Source: Lethocerus indicus (lineage: Eukaryota; Arthropoda; Insecta; Hemiptera; Belostomatidae). From it: a DNA stretch of 64,000 bases. The number at the start of each line of letters is the position of its first letter. The first letter of the stretch is position 1. The DNA is taken from assembly GCA_019843655.1 (NCBI GenBank), contig JACDQD010000011.1, positions 17,526,604-17,590,603 on the forward strand, read 5' to 3'. Shown one piece after another: positions 46,736-60,408 of this stretch. The notes under the pieces were generated by a model. That model made no database searches. It was given only the letters and a program-made list of their open reading frames with translations, and had not been told where the DNA came from. Position numbers and translations under genes: made by a program.

Positions 46736-49700
46736 CTTCGCTTCCTCCAGAGGTTGCCGAGGCCTTCTCGCTGGAGCGAGGAGGTTTTCATATCCTTAAA
46801 GGAGGCGCTTAACAAAAAATATAAAAAATATATAGAGAGAGGCGGGAAAAAAGAAAACAAAATATCCAGCCGTCGAACAAGAGCCACTCAACAGCCTAAT
46901 AGTGGACCGATGAGAGATGTTAGGAGATAGAGATCCCATTATGGGAGCTCTACCCACTCCCACCCCCCCAGCGCCAGTAGTTTACACAATACCGGGGGCC
47001 CCCACGGCGGACTCAGTAGCACCGGGGTCGTCACGCCGCAAGGGACAAAAGCGGCCTCAACACGGCACAATAGGCCCTCTTAATCGAACCCCATTAACCC
47101 GACTCTGGATTCCGCCCCCCCCCCTGCAACTAATTTCAGGTAGAACACAACCGCCGTTGAGTCAAAATAGAAGAAAAATATCGGAAAACAGATACGCCGC
47201 CGAGAGTGGGCAATAGACAATAGGCTAGACCAAATAATAGAACAGAAGAACGCCACCGGCACGACTATTACAGTGAACCCATTTAACTGCCAAAATGTTC
47301 ATTTCCCCGCTTTCTTTTTTCTTGTTCTTTTCACTCTCTAATGATTGAGCCGATCGTGTCTCGAGTTTTCCGAAATTTACAATTATTTTCCGATCAGGGA
47401 ACTCGGGATGAAATTGCGATACGGCCTGTAAGTGGTAGTAATATTGGTTTTTCTCTCGAAAGTTCTCAAGTCCTTATCCTGCAACGTTGGAAGATACTTT
47501 AAAACAATTTTTATATATCGCTACTCACCCTCGAAACTGGTAAACTGGGTTTGAGGCTGTGGATTCCTGGAGGGGTTGGAAGTTATATCGGTCGTAGATA
47601 TTGGAGTTACAGAAAAAGGAGCACGAAGTAGGAACTTTTGTAGGAAAATTTGAACCGGCTTTTAAATATTTCAACGATTTTTGCTCATAAGAACAGATGT
47701 TCCTAGATCCTGTTCCGTCCGGATCTGAAGCCAAAGCGTTTGTCGCATTGCCTTCACGCGTTTTCCGGATTACCCCTTGATTTCAGATTGTGTCCCGTGA
47801 CTGTCCCCTGTCATACGACGGTGGGAGGAACCGGGAATTAGGGGGGGAAAAACGCGCTTCCTGCGAATCTTAACTTCCTGTAGCGTTCGGACTACAGGCC
47901 CATAATTTAGGCTCGGACGGTACAGTTTTTTTGCGGTCACTGTTTCTTAATTGAATCAGGGAAACAAGGAGTTTCTGGACAAGGAGTTTCAGTCTCCTGA
48001 GAGGGCGGTAGTGGTCATGAACTCCTGGTGGAGCCCCCCGTTCGGCCGATAAGTGTCGACTGTCAGGCCGAGGTCGGTCGGCCGGCCTCACAAAACGCTG
48101 TATGAGACCCAATTGAGCACGGTTTATTAGCGATTAGAGCCAGAAGAGGCTAGACATCGACCCTAAAGTGGTTCCACCGACACAAAAGTGTTTTTTGTCC
48201 GCCCTTTTATCCCCCTTTTTTACACTTCTTCTCGCTCCCTCTCCGCCGTTCTCCTCCTCCTCCTCTCACTGTTTCTCGCCGTGTTACCGGGGCCTCACAC
48301 AGAAGACAACAAGAAGAATATAAGCAGCTATTGAGAGACGTAGAAAAAGGACAAGAAGAATGCCTACCACCATCGACACCGACCGCCCGATTGTCCAATA
48401 ATAAATGCATTATTATCCCTATTATTATTAACGCCGGGTTTACAATTAACGACGCTGTCCATTGTGCACCATTGTTGGCCGTGGTCATGGACGCCAGCGT
48501 GACTAAACTCTGTGGAAAAGCCCGACCATGGTCCTCCATTCACACGTGCATACACGTGGGACCTGATCGGGAAATTAAGTACCATTCAAAATAACAAAAA
48601 AAAAACTTGTTTCGCTCTGTGTAAACGCCAAATTGTCATCCTTCTCACAGTTACGTGATGTCGGGGTTATCGTCGGGGCAAAGGTTGAACATTTTGAAAA
48701 ATTCCCTTCATAAATTCTTAATCGATTAACATCCGCTACTGAGGACGGCGAGAATTCATGATATTCCAAATCGTTGTTTGATTCTGCAGATTCAGTTGTC
48801 CGCCACTGGACCGCCAGTCAACGGGGTTAACATCCCGCCGTCTCTTCTACGCATTTTCACCGCTGAAGAAAATAAACCCGGCCGGGTAAATTGCACCGGG
48901 CCTAAGCAGCCGCAGAAGAAGCGGAAGCCAATTTTCTTTTAACGGTCGTCCAAGCGAAAAAACTATGGCTGACACGCCCGGGGGCTTGGGAAATTGCACA
49001 TTGTCCCGGGTTACCGGCGACACCGGGATGATGGGGGGGGGTGGGGGACTACTTCCACCGCCTATTTGATTATCCGGGGCCAACGGAGAGAATGAAAAAA
49101 AAAAAAAAACAGTATACCGTTTAGAGTTTAGAGAGGCGGTGGACTGGGACGGCGACAGAACTGCGATCCGCTTCAATGGACCACTCATCGAGTGGAACAC
49201 AGCCGCCCGGGATGGAGCTCGGCAAGAACCCGATGGAAATGGGCAGTTTGAAGGAAAGCCAGGAAAAAAAGGGGGATCCTCAAGGGGGGGTTATTTGATA
49301 GGCGAAGAAGAAAATCAGCCCGAGAGCGGTATTACTCGGGCCGGAAAATTGGGGACGATTCTGTCGGAAAATCGGTCCGCGTCAACTGGGGAAAAATCGA
49401 TGCGTAAAAGCGCCACAAAAAACAATCGCAGCCATCGAGGTCATTTCGTACGGAATCCAGTAATGGCCACGTTTACAGAGAAAGTTTCGCCCATCCGACG
49501 CCCCTAAAGGATATGAACAATGTACAGCCGATATCCGTCCAGCCAGAGACAAGAGGGCAGTCATCGAGTTCACCCCGTAATTTAATAAATTCGTCATAGT
49601 TACAGCCGAATGACACAGAAGGGACGTCATCCAGAACACAGCGCCGGGATTGGGAACAGTTAATAGAGGAGGGTTCGCAAATTGGAAAAAAAAACAACGC

Positions 49701-50301
49701 CGAAATCATTAACAAAAACCAAATATATATTGTTGTTACACTAATTTAACAAAAATATACATATTGTAAGTGTTATATACAGTTTTTCCAAAAAAAAACG
49801 ACGCCGATTTCAACTATCTCTAACCCCAATCGAGATGCGAAAACCCGGAAGGATGTAGGCCGTGAAACTACTTTTCAGATAATTCTCGAAACGAAAACAG
49901 AATGAAATAAAACGGGCGAAATATATCGTTTTCGGTAAAACGACTTACCGAATTTCCAGGCCGAAAACATTAATCGGGCCTAGAAGAGAACATTTGCTCT
50001 GATTGTTCGGTAAAAATAATTTTTTTTTAATCCTATTTTAATGCATTGTGCGACAAGCACAATAACCGGTTTCATTTGCACGTTTACAGAGCGTTGGTCG
50101 ACAATTCAATTCCCACGAATGGTCGTTCAGGAACTACCAAAAAAAAAAAAAAAAGTATATATTTTCCGGGAATTAAATTGTCACCCAAGCACAATACAAA
50201 TGTTGCAAAACGTTGCAAGTACTAGGCATGTTTCTAGTTACTATGTCGATCACTGACACAGCACAAGTATTCATTTCGGACAATCAATTCTTTTCACTAT
50301 T
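46736..50301. other. No gene recognised
   Basis: Unique-looking and CpG-rich, with G/C and A runs (for example 49095-49110 and 50140-50154). A hairpin scrap lies near 48733-48751. Overlapping frames at 47870-49715 on both strands lack domains. Confidence 0.5.
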
Positions 50302-50307
50302 TTTATT
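50302..50307 (-). terminator. Candidate polyadenylation signal of DDX31
   Basis: AATAAA on the minus strand, 167 nt past the stop codon and the first such hexamer downstream of it. It is a short motif in AT-rich DNA, so the call is only plausible. Confidence 0.4.
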
Positions 50308-50473
50308 ATTTTATACTATAAAACGATGGGAAATTGACACCTATTTAGGTGAGTATTTACCTCTCTCCAGGTACTCATTGTATTTTGACCAGTCTCACCT
50401 GCAGACGATGATTGGCGGAATAATATATATATATATATTCCGGCCGCGAATCAATTTCTGCGTTTCGCCACGC

Positions 50474-50585
50474 TCATTTCTTCGACAGCGGTTTAAGACC
50501 CGAGTCGAATTCGGACATGATGAGTGAGCGCATTCGACCGGCATCGGTCTGCACACGGGTCGGCTTCTCCTTACGCTTTTTACTC
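50474..50585 (-). CDS. DDX31: DDX31 terminal exon i (basic tail and stop)
   Basis: 112 nt after a 4495-bp intron. A long pyrimidine tract and GTTGTTGTTCCAG precede it. The phase fits exon h: AT+G gives Met, then [20 protein letters not shown] and [16 protein letters not shown], stop TGA at 50476-50474. The SEFDSGL element matches the SEYSSG-like element near the C-terminus of vertebrate DDX31. The assignment rests on phase, splice site and this short match. Confidence 0.8.
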
Positions 50586-53500
50586 CTGGAACAACAACGT
50601 AAACGTGAAACAAAAACAATAATCACAATTCGAGAGAGAGAGAGAGAAACTCGCAATCATTTTATGAACGATTTATTTTCTTGCAGATATAATTTGTCCA
50701 GTGGAATCCCCATACCCGACTCGAAAGAATCGACTTAAACAGAAGAATTTGGACTCTTAAGGCCATTACTAAAACGGACATCGAAATTGACCTTAAGTAA
50801 CAAACTGACACGGACATACGGTATAGAGAGCTATGGGGTTCCACCGAGACATCCGACATCGCTCGCATACAGAGATTTCAATCAAAAGTCCTTCGCGCCA
50901 TCCTTAATGCTCCCCCCGGGTATGTTTCTAACTGCACAATCCACCATGACCTCAACATACAGACAGAAGACGAAGTCGCAAAATCCCGGTTCCCGAAGTT
51001 CCACTCCCGCCTTTCTCCTCATCCCAATCCACTCGTTCAGTCCCTTTCCTCTCTTACCCATCCACGACGGCTTAAACGCCCAGGGATCATCGTTTCATCC
51101 AGTTAAATCGTGTCAAAAAGCGCCATCATCGGGCGGTTTCTTTATCGAGACAAACACTTGCAAAATAAAAAAGTTAAAAAAAAAAATAATTTGTCCAACC
51201 CGATCGGGGCAATTTCCATTGCGATATTTCGTGAAACCGTATCGCAGAAGTGGAAACATCCAAACGGGCTTTTCCTTTTTCCGTCTCCCAGATAAGCCCG
51301 ACCCGGAAGACCTGTGTCCCACAGGGGGTTCGGTCATTTTTCGCAAAACTTCCCTTCCGCCGGTATTGAATAAACATGACTCTGAAAGTGTGCCGTCCGT
51401 GTTGTCCAGGGCGGGGAAATTGGTCGGTAGTCGGGAAAACAGACGTCCGGAAGGCGAAGTAAGAAATTCTGCAGGCGACAAGAAGCACACGCCGGGGAGA
51501 ACGAAAGAAAAGCAGCCGGAAATGGCACCCTTTTAGAATTTCAAAACTACCAACAAGCGTGTCACAACCCTGTGACGGCTACTTTAAACGGCGCTAAGGG
51601 GAAAAACACACACACACAATCCAGGTCAATAAATACTCCGGACCCCAAGTTATCAACACCTTTTGGACTCGCAGAATTTTTCCGGAAAGAAATTTTCCCT
51701 CGGATAAAATACGACGAGAAATTTTCACTCATCACTAATGGAGTAGAAGACCAAGTACTCACAATATTCCGCATTACTGCAAAAATTTAGTTTGATTTAT
51801 TTAAAAATAAATAATGTATATAACAAGAATGGTATTAACGGGAATAAATTAGTTCAGAAATATATTGAAAGAGTTTTCGCCTTTCGCCATCATCAGTATT
51901 ACTGTCGGTGCTGAAAACACAGAACTGTTTGAAATCGGGCTTCCGTCTGAAGATCCGCTTCCTTTTGTGCTCGCGCGTCCATCAATCACTATAACGGCCT
52001 GCAGTGGACGTTTTTCTACCTGGCCCGGGGAGAACCTCAATTCGTAAGGCGATACAAATACAAAGAAGGGGGCCAAAACAACAATAGGCGCCGGTAGCAG
52101 TTTATTAGTTTTCATTGTTTCCATTTTCTTTCTTTCCCATTTTGTTTTTCTTGACCAACTGGAATTGGTCTCGGATTTTGCCGGTTCTTCCAGACCGTTT
52201 GTTTTACAGACCATCACTCTTCAGATTTTCTGTTACCTCAGGGGACCATTGTCTTGAACTGAGGTTTAATCGCGGCCTTTTGTTACAACCGCTGTACATT
52301 AGTGGATACTAATGGAGCGTACCGCCTCCATTTCTGCGTGAACTTCGTCCACTGGAATTGGCCACGCGAATGTTTCCACCGAAGTCAGTTGACAAAGCGG
52401 AGTGTTGTCACAGAATACTAATTCCGAACTCGATGACCTACAAAGTCGCCCTGGCCGATTGGCACACGGACGAAAGAGAGAAAAAGAAAATTATAACGTT
52501 AATATTCGTCCAAAAGGGATCGGTCACACCGAGGGGGTCGTTAGAGGGGGTCGTGACCCGGTCACTATTGCAGCGAGGCTTCGCTAGAGGTTTCGCCGGC
52601 TAAACGGCGTCCACAAATTATGCCGCATCGATAGACCAGTTAATGGACTTCGCCCGCAATACCCGCTGTTGTTCAACAACTGTTGTCTCTGTTGTGCTCC
52701 TCAACGGACAACTCGAACGCTTCACAGTGGCGGGAAACGGATCGAGCAATTTATTCGTTGAATACCGCAGAAATTTATCGTTGGGGCAAAAAATTTACCA
52801 TTAATGCTTTAAAAAAACAACAGTTGTGTTAATTCGATTTGTCGTTTTATATGACCAAATTCATTTCACAATTAATCCTAACAAGCTGTTCGTCTAAGCG
52901 CGTTAAAATGCCTGGTATAACCAGGCTGAATAAAACTTATTTCTGATGATTCCTTTTTTCGACTGTATAAATACTAGTTATATCGTTATATAGTATACTG
53001 GTTATATATAGTCGTCAAATCCTGAACTGATATAATTTTGCGGACGTTGGAGTTAATCGTGGGGTAGGAACAATTTTTTACCGACGAAAGAAAATTCACA
53101 GAAGGATCCTACCGAGTGGAAAACCGGGCGGTCCAATTTTCGCGAAAACCGGCCGAGTAAGACACAGGCCGACGACGGAAACGACGATTAGCGACGGGAA
53201 ATTGGGACAAATTGTGCAAGCCGTTTCGTGGTGGCGCAATTGAGGGGGAATCATCCGCCCGGGGTGAAATGCGGGAGAGAATTGTGTTTGCGGGCGATTT
53301 TCGGGGAGAGGGAGGATCCCATTGACGGTGTTCACGAAGGGCGTACTATTCTGTCGTACAACTCTTATTCTATTGCACAATCAAACGTGCTTTAGGTGTA
53401 ATGTATTTAAGTATTACATATGGGGGGGTTATTGGGACGAGCGAAAAGACGGGAATGAAATTGGGGAAACCTGGATTTTATGACTCGGTCTCGACGAAGA

Positions 53501-56500
53501 GTGCGATTCGGGAGCATTGAGGACGGTTCGAAGGAATTTCTATTGGAATCTCTGGATGCTATATAATGACACATTATTATATCGATAATTGTATCATCAC
53601 GTTTACACTGTAATAAAATCGTATCGCGGGTCCAACATATAGTTCGGTGGAATTCATTCTTATCGGTCCTTATCGGGGTTAGGACCTCAGTGCTCCTGAT
53701 GGCCTATACTCCAGGAGAACGATGAAATCTATAAGAGTTGAACTATTATGACCCAGTAGAATCTAGTAATTCCCCCTACCACAAACCCAATCGACGATAT
53801 CCTTTAAAACCGATGGTCAGGAAGCCTAGGTATTCCTCTTCTGTGTGTGTGTGCCTGTTATGGTAGGAGGGAGGGGCGCTATCATAGATTTGTCTCGCCT
53901 ATTTCAAAAGGCCGACAGATTGGTTAACCGGAGAGGCCTCCAGTGCCAGGACCACGTGCTACACGGCTCACCCAAGAAGACAAAGTAGCTCTACCTTCTT
54001 GTCCCCCTATTCAATTCACCGCACGCACACACGCACACGAATCCTCCCCAACTTCTTCCCCATTCAATTTTCACACGCGCCCGGCCCAGCACAATTTTTA
54101 TATAACGATTTTCTACACCGTTACCGAGAGAAGACACAGAGAAGAGGGAGGAGATGGAGGGAGGGAGGGAGGGAGGGAGGGAGGTACGCACATCTTCCCC
54201 CCCCTCCACCACGAGGGGCTTCCAATTTTCCCATTTCTTTTTCCACCTTTTCGCCAAAAAGACCGGTGTCGCTAAATCGTCGCCTCGCCGCGCCCTCTCC
54301 AACGGGTACCCGACATTCCTGGACGTGTATGTCTCTCCCCTCTGTGTCTCCCGGTCGGCAATTTGGCCGAAGCGCGGCTGTAGCTGTGTGCCGACGACGG
54401 ACGTGACCGTCGGGCGGCCAATTGAAATGGCGGGAGGCGACTCCCCGGCTACGGATGTCCCCCGCCGAGGTGACACAAGAAGAAGACGAAGTAAAACGCG
54501 GTGGGGACCGTAACGAAAATGCGTACCGACCGGGGTATAATGTCTCTTAAACAAAGCTTGTACAAATTCCGTAGGTTTGTTGTGTTTCCTCCTGTCTCCT
54601 CTCGCTGGTTTGGTCTTTCGCTAGACCGGTTTCGGCCGATCGCCATCTTCAGTAGCGCTGTTAGCCACTTTTGGCACTTTGGATGTTTTCCTGGCATCCT
54701 CACTGCACTGCACTGTCACTGTCACTTGTACTTGTATTCCAACCCCTCACCAGACCACAAAACAGGTATTTTAAACTTGTGCAATTTCGACTTTTATTGG
54801 CTTCATAACCGGACTTCAGATGAGAAGCTGTCGTTCGGGCGCAAACTCCGACACAGTGTTCTATTTCTTAATTTGAAAATGAATGCCAAATTCACCGGCG
54901 ATTGGCGTCCAATAAAATGCGATCTTACAATTTTTTTCCTGTTCATTCTCATTTCTGGTCATCAGTGAGTGTCTTTTCACCACACTACCGAACTAATGAG
55001 GGCAGAGTCTTCACGGTCCTCCAATCTTTTAAGGACACGTTTTACCGGATGACGCTTTACAAAATGACGGTAATACTTACATTCTCTGCATCTTGTTTGC
55101 AGGTTTGCCGATGCCGCTGATCTGTGACGGTGCGTCCCTGAGGGCGAAGCTCTTGGCGTAGTGGCCCAAGTGGAGACTCTGGAAGTTGAAGCAGGTCCTC
55201 GACTCCTTCGGGTAGCTGGCGTAGAAACGGACCCATGATTTGTACGCTGAAAAAATCAATACTGTTATAAACCAGACAGCACTACGTCACTAGCTTCGAA
55301 TGTATTTCAACTCCAATACATAAGTATAATATAAATAATATCAACGACTAACCTTTGGCGGCTTCATCGTGAAGATTTTCCTGTTGCAATACGGCCTGTT
55401 CGAAGCTCAACTGCAATTCCGTCGCCGCGTCTTCAGCGCCCCAACCTTTCTTCTGCAAGATCAAAAGAGGACAATTTAATTTAATACACCACCAAGTGCA
55501 AGTCCGTACGGGACGATTAACGGAAAATCGACGTACCTTTTTTTCGGCCGATTCAAAATCCACCATCAAAAGGGACTCCAGACAGTAATCGATGTTCTCT
55601 TCCTTCAGCCTGAAATTTCAAAGATATGAGACTCGAGCAACAGGTTCGGTATTGGGTCAAGGACTCGTCTATTTTACAGTTCTCACTTGATCCTTTTGCT
55701 GTTCAGCTGTTCGAGGAAGGGCACTTCGGAGGGGGCCAAGAAGACGATGGCCGATCCCCTGGTTCCCACCCTGGCCGTCCTACCCACCCGGTGGACGTAG
55801 TCCGCTGGGGTGCCCGGCGCCGTGAACTGGACTATCCAATCGACTTTGGGCAAGTCCAAGCCCCTAGCCGCGACGTCCTGAAAAAAGCATGAAGTATCCG
55901 CCATAACAAGAACGTAGATCAGATAATCCAGGTAAGTGGGTAAAAAATCGTATTAAAATATTTCATACATTTCGTGTGTTTCTGTCTCATCTCGCTGGTT
56001 TGGACTTTTCAGGGCGTTAGCCTGACCCCGGCTATAACCAGTTTAACACACTTCTTTAGCGTTGAGAATACCCGAAGAAAAACCAAAGTGCCAAAAGTGA
56101 CCGCTACTGAAGATGGCGAGCGGCCGAAACCGGTCTAGCAAAAGACCGAACCGGCGAGAGGAGACAGAAACACAGCGAAATCTACGGTATTCCAACCCCT
56201 CGCAGACCACAAAACGGGTATGTTGAACTAATACACATTTAAAAAATACCGTAAAATCCGGCTATACAGCGAAAACTCCCCAAATACAAAGTTAGATTTA
56301 TACAAGGCAATTCCTAGATTATAACCAGTCATGCCCTTAATTTCTAGGTAATATTCTTTTAATAAATATGTAGTATATTTTTTTATATCGTTTTCAATGT
56401 TTTAGGCCTGAAAATTCTCATTTAAGAAAAATAAAAATACTGTAAATTCGGCGGCATAGTGAAAAATACAAAATCTATATATGTATAAGTTAAAAACCAG

Positions 56501-59500
56501 CGAGAAACACGTGGCGAGCGGCAGAAACCGGTCTAGCAAAAGACCAAACCAGCGAGAGGACACAGAAACACACGAAATCTACGGTGTTCCAACCCCTCGC
56601 AGACCACAAAACAGGTATGTTAAACTAAAATATTTCAATTTGACATCAATTCGTCTCGAAAATTTCAGCTCGAAATTGTACAAAATGATCGTCGAAATCG
56701 CCTAGATGATGATCGACTAAAAATTGTATTAAATACAGGTACAAATGCCTTAGTATATATTGCTACTAATACAAGCTTTTTGCATTGCAATCTCACATCG
56801 AAAATATCTTTTTGTTTTCTAAAAGGGGTCTAGATGTCCCATGTTTCAGTACCGTAAGAGCAGCCCCCCGCTGATGAGCGGACCCGGGTGCGATTCCCGG
56901 TAGCGGAGAAACAACCTGTTGCAAACCGTTGTTTCCTTATCGGTATAAGGCCGATTGTGTTTTCGTCCGAGCGGCTTTCTTCAATCGCCTCTGCGGGGCC
57001 TAAGTTAATCGTGTGAACGTTCCCCGCCGACATGATATATATAAACGGTACTATAATGACCGCTTACTAACTGAGAAGACGGAAGATTAAATAATAATAA
57101 TAATAAAAAAACCAATATATATAATAGAATAGGAAAAAATTAACCCGAAACCGTTTAACCCTATTTCCCTACTGTGAGGCGCCCCCCTACGGGGGGCCCC
57201 CCCGCCACGAGCCCTGTTCAGCAACATATGAACACATTTATCTGAAAGCACTCCCATAAGCCCTACTCATAAATACAGGCTCGGCCACAATAAATCAAAA
57301 CCGATCCAGTATAAATTACTTCCTCTTTGTTATTCCAATTACAATACACGGGCACAAGGCAAAGCTCAAACGAGATTAATGCCCGCCCTCCCCATCGAGG
57401 CCCCATGTTTACGCTCTGGATATGTTCGGGATGAAAAAATACCGACGCCACAAAAAATAATTAAGAGAGAGGAGGGGGTGAAAGAAAAATTCCGCGAAAA
57501 AATCCATTATTTCGGTAGCTCCCGACAATTAAACTTCCCGGGCGATCGCCTAATTGGAGATTATTACAGCAAATTTTTACAGTCCAGTCAATCTTCGAAG
57601 TGTTACTAACATTTCTCTATCTAATTTTATGAAAGGACAAACAGTTTGAAGAGCTATTAAATTTTCCGATGTTATAAAAAAAAATTATATATATTTATAA
57701 TTCCCGACATCCCAAACGTTCCTTACAGACGCCTGAAAAGGAAGTGGCCACCTAAATGTTTAAATAAATAAAATTTTATAAAAAAAAATTTTTTAATTTT
57801 TTAAAAATAAAAAAAAGGGGGGGAAACCAGTGGGTTTCTCCTCTAATTGTTGTCTATTGTAATTAGTGCTTGTATCAATGTTGCTTGTTGTATCATTTTA
57901 CAGTTGTAACAATAAGAGAGAAAAAAAAATTTATAATTGTTAAAAAATTACACAATTTATTTACAATCGTTACATTTAAATAAGCACATAACAGTTGTTA
58001 CTTTGTCACGGAGAAAACATCCAAATAACCCAAATTTCTACATTGTATTTTATTTCAATTTATGAATGCGCAATAGCCTCCATTCTGTACTGACAACTTC
58101 TAGATTATCGAAAGATACAAAGTCGATTATTCTCCCGCTTCCGTTATTCGACCAATAAATATCCCAGCCGAGTGGGACAAATCAGATAGTGTTTATCAGA
58201 GATTCGGAGTAGACAAATCCTAAGACGATAATTTATTGCATTCATTGAATAAGGCGCAGCGGTAATTGAAAAAGACTTCCAATAACGTGGTTCTTAATGA
58301 CCTCTTACAATATGAAACAGGGGAACAGAGGAGGAGAAGGAGGAGGAGGAGGAGGAGGAATGAAGAAAGAAAAAAAGGGGGTAATAACAATTCAACAGGC
58401 CATGAATAAATAAAATGGAATCTTGAAAGGCAGAAAAAGTACTGAATGAATGTACCACTGTCAATGGGTTGAGAATAAATCTGGTCTCGACCTCTTAGGA
58501 AGCGATTCATTTTTTTTTTCCAGTCATGACGTTTTCTGCGGGGGTGTTAATAAATGGGCCCTGACTGTTTGTTGTTCCATTTTGAAAAGGGGAACAACCG
58601 TAGAAGAAAGAAACCGAGAAGAAGAAGAAGAAGAGAGGAATGAATGAAAAATAAAATATATATACTACCGCTTTTCGGGGTGGTTCATCATTGTCCCTGT
58701 TATAAAGCCGGTGGCTTTGTTATTACAATAAGAATTAAAGAAACAAGAGGGAGAGAGAGAGAGAGAGAGAGTGAGGAAGGAAAGGGGAAGAGAGAAAAGA
58801 AGAAGAAAAAAAGAAAGCTGAGAGTAGCTGATGACAGCACATGTAGACACACAGTTGGGGGTAAGGTATATATAACACACGGCTACAACCGACACACGCA
58901 AATAGCCGTAACGGTATAATTAATTAATGCTTTCGACCAAATTGTATATATCACTGACATCAGTTTCTGATTATCGAGGCAGCACTGTGAAGGGGAGATT
59001 TAAATGAACTTAAACTTAAAACTCTTTTTTATTTCTAATGCAGATTAGAAATGTGATTAACTGCACCAGTAACAGTTTTCTTGTGTTTTTATTTCCTTTC
59101 TTTCTCATTTAAAATTTTAAAAAATAAATCAAAACTGAATTAAATAATAATAAAAATGACCGGAGGAGTCATAGCTCACAGGTGGTCCATATTTTAACAT
59201 ATCTGATGAGTGTAGAATAAATTATATAACAGTATATAAATATAGAAAAGTCTAAAAGTCGGTATATTTATCCTACTCAAATATATTTGTACCAATAATG
59301 TAGTAATAATTCATATAAATAAAGGATGATAAAGAGTATGTAATAAATGTGTGATCATACATTTTCTTGAAAAATGTATTTATATTTAAATGGTACTTTA
59401 TAATAACAAAGTTACTTTTAAAAATAAACATTATTTATTTATAAGTATGGGCAGAAAAGAAAATAATAATTTAATTAAATTAATAATTTTTAAGTTTTAA

Positions 59501-60362
59501 AATTCTCAACGTAATAATTTTTTTTATATTTGCCCTATCTTCATTTTTACACAAATCCTTTACAATCATTGACTCAGATAAAGTTGTCAGAAATGTTATA
59601 TGAATTTCTTTATACAGCATTGTCCATGTTATTATACAGTATTATAAAATACTGGAGAGAACTTTTAAGTGTAACTTAAAATGTGCAACAATAATAATCC
59701 CATGAATAAAATTATTACCGGCTTAACTGGTGGCAAAAGACCTTGTTATTCCCACTGATTTTAAAATCAGAGTTTAAATTGATTATTAGATAAGATTATG
59801 TCCAAGCATTGAGTGCTATATTTCAAATTCTTGATAGAGATTAAATGAAACCAATAATGAAAAAGAACTCACAGTGCAGAGGAGAACACCGCTGTTGCCG
59901 GCTCTGAAAGATTTGAAGACATCGACTCTTTCCGACTGCGTCATGTTTCCGTGAAGTTTTAAAAAATCCGCCGTCTTCGAAAGAACTGTGGACAACAGAT
60001 GAGTATAGAAATCCACCATGTCCTGAGTCGCCATGAATATGAGCATTTTACTATTTCCATCGACCTGGAAAAAAAAGATTATGAAATTATAAAAATTAAT
60101 GACCTATTTGGCTGACTGATTAAAACTTTACATCAAAGATTTAACTATTATATTTGATAAATGTCAAACAGAAATACTATCAGAATAGGGTTTGTAGGTA
60201 ATAGAATCTGTGCTGTAATCTAGCGGCAACATTGAGAACTCTTGGCACCTTGGAAGTTCAGCCACTGGTCGACAGAGGGCGCAACGTTCTTAATTCAACT
60301 TTGTAGCTTTTGAATATTTATAAGAAAATAATGTCGTTTTATATTGATAGAAGAAAAATTAA

Positions 60363-60408
<46 letters not shown>

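Noticed and set aside
50787..51536. 249-codon frame as a host gene
   Set aside because: Its first half lies in a 5'-truncated LINE, partly in the wrong frame relative to the reverse transcriptase, and the rest is unrelated intron DNA.
53991..54554. 187-codon minus-strand frame with opposing 135-codon plus frame
   Set aside because: Mutually exclusive frames over a GGGA tract within the DDX31 last intron; no domain.
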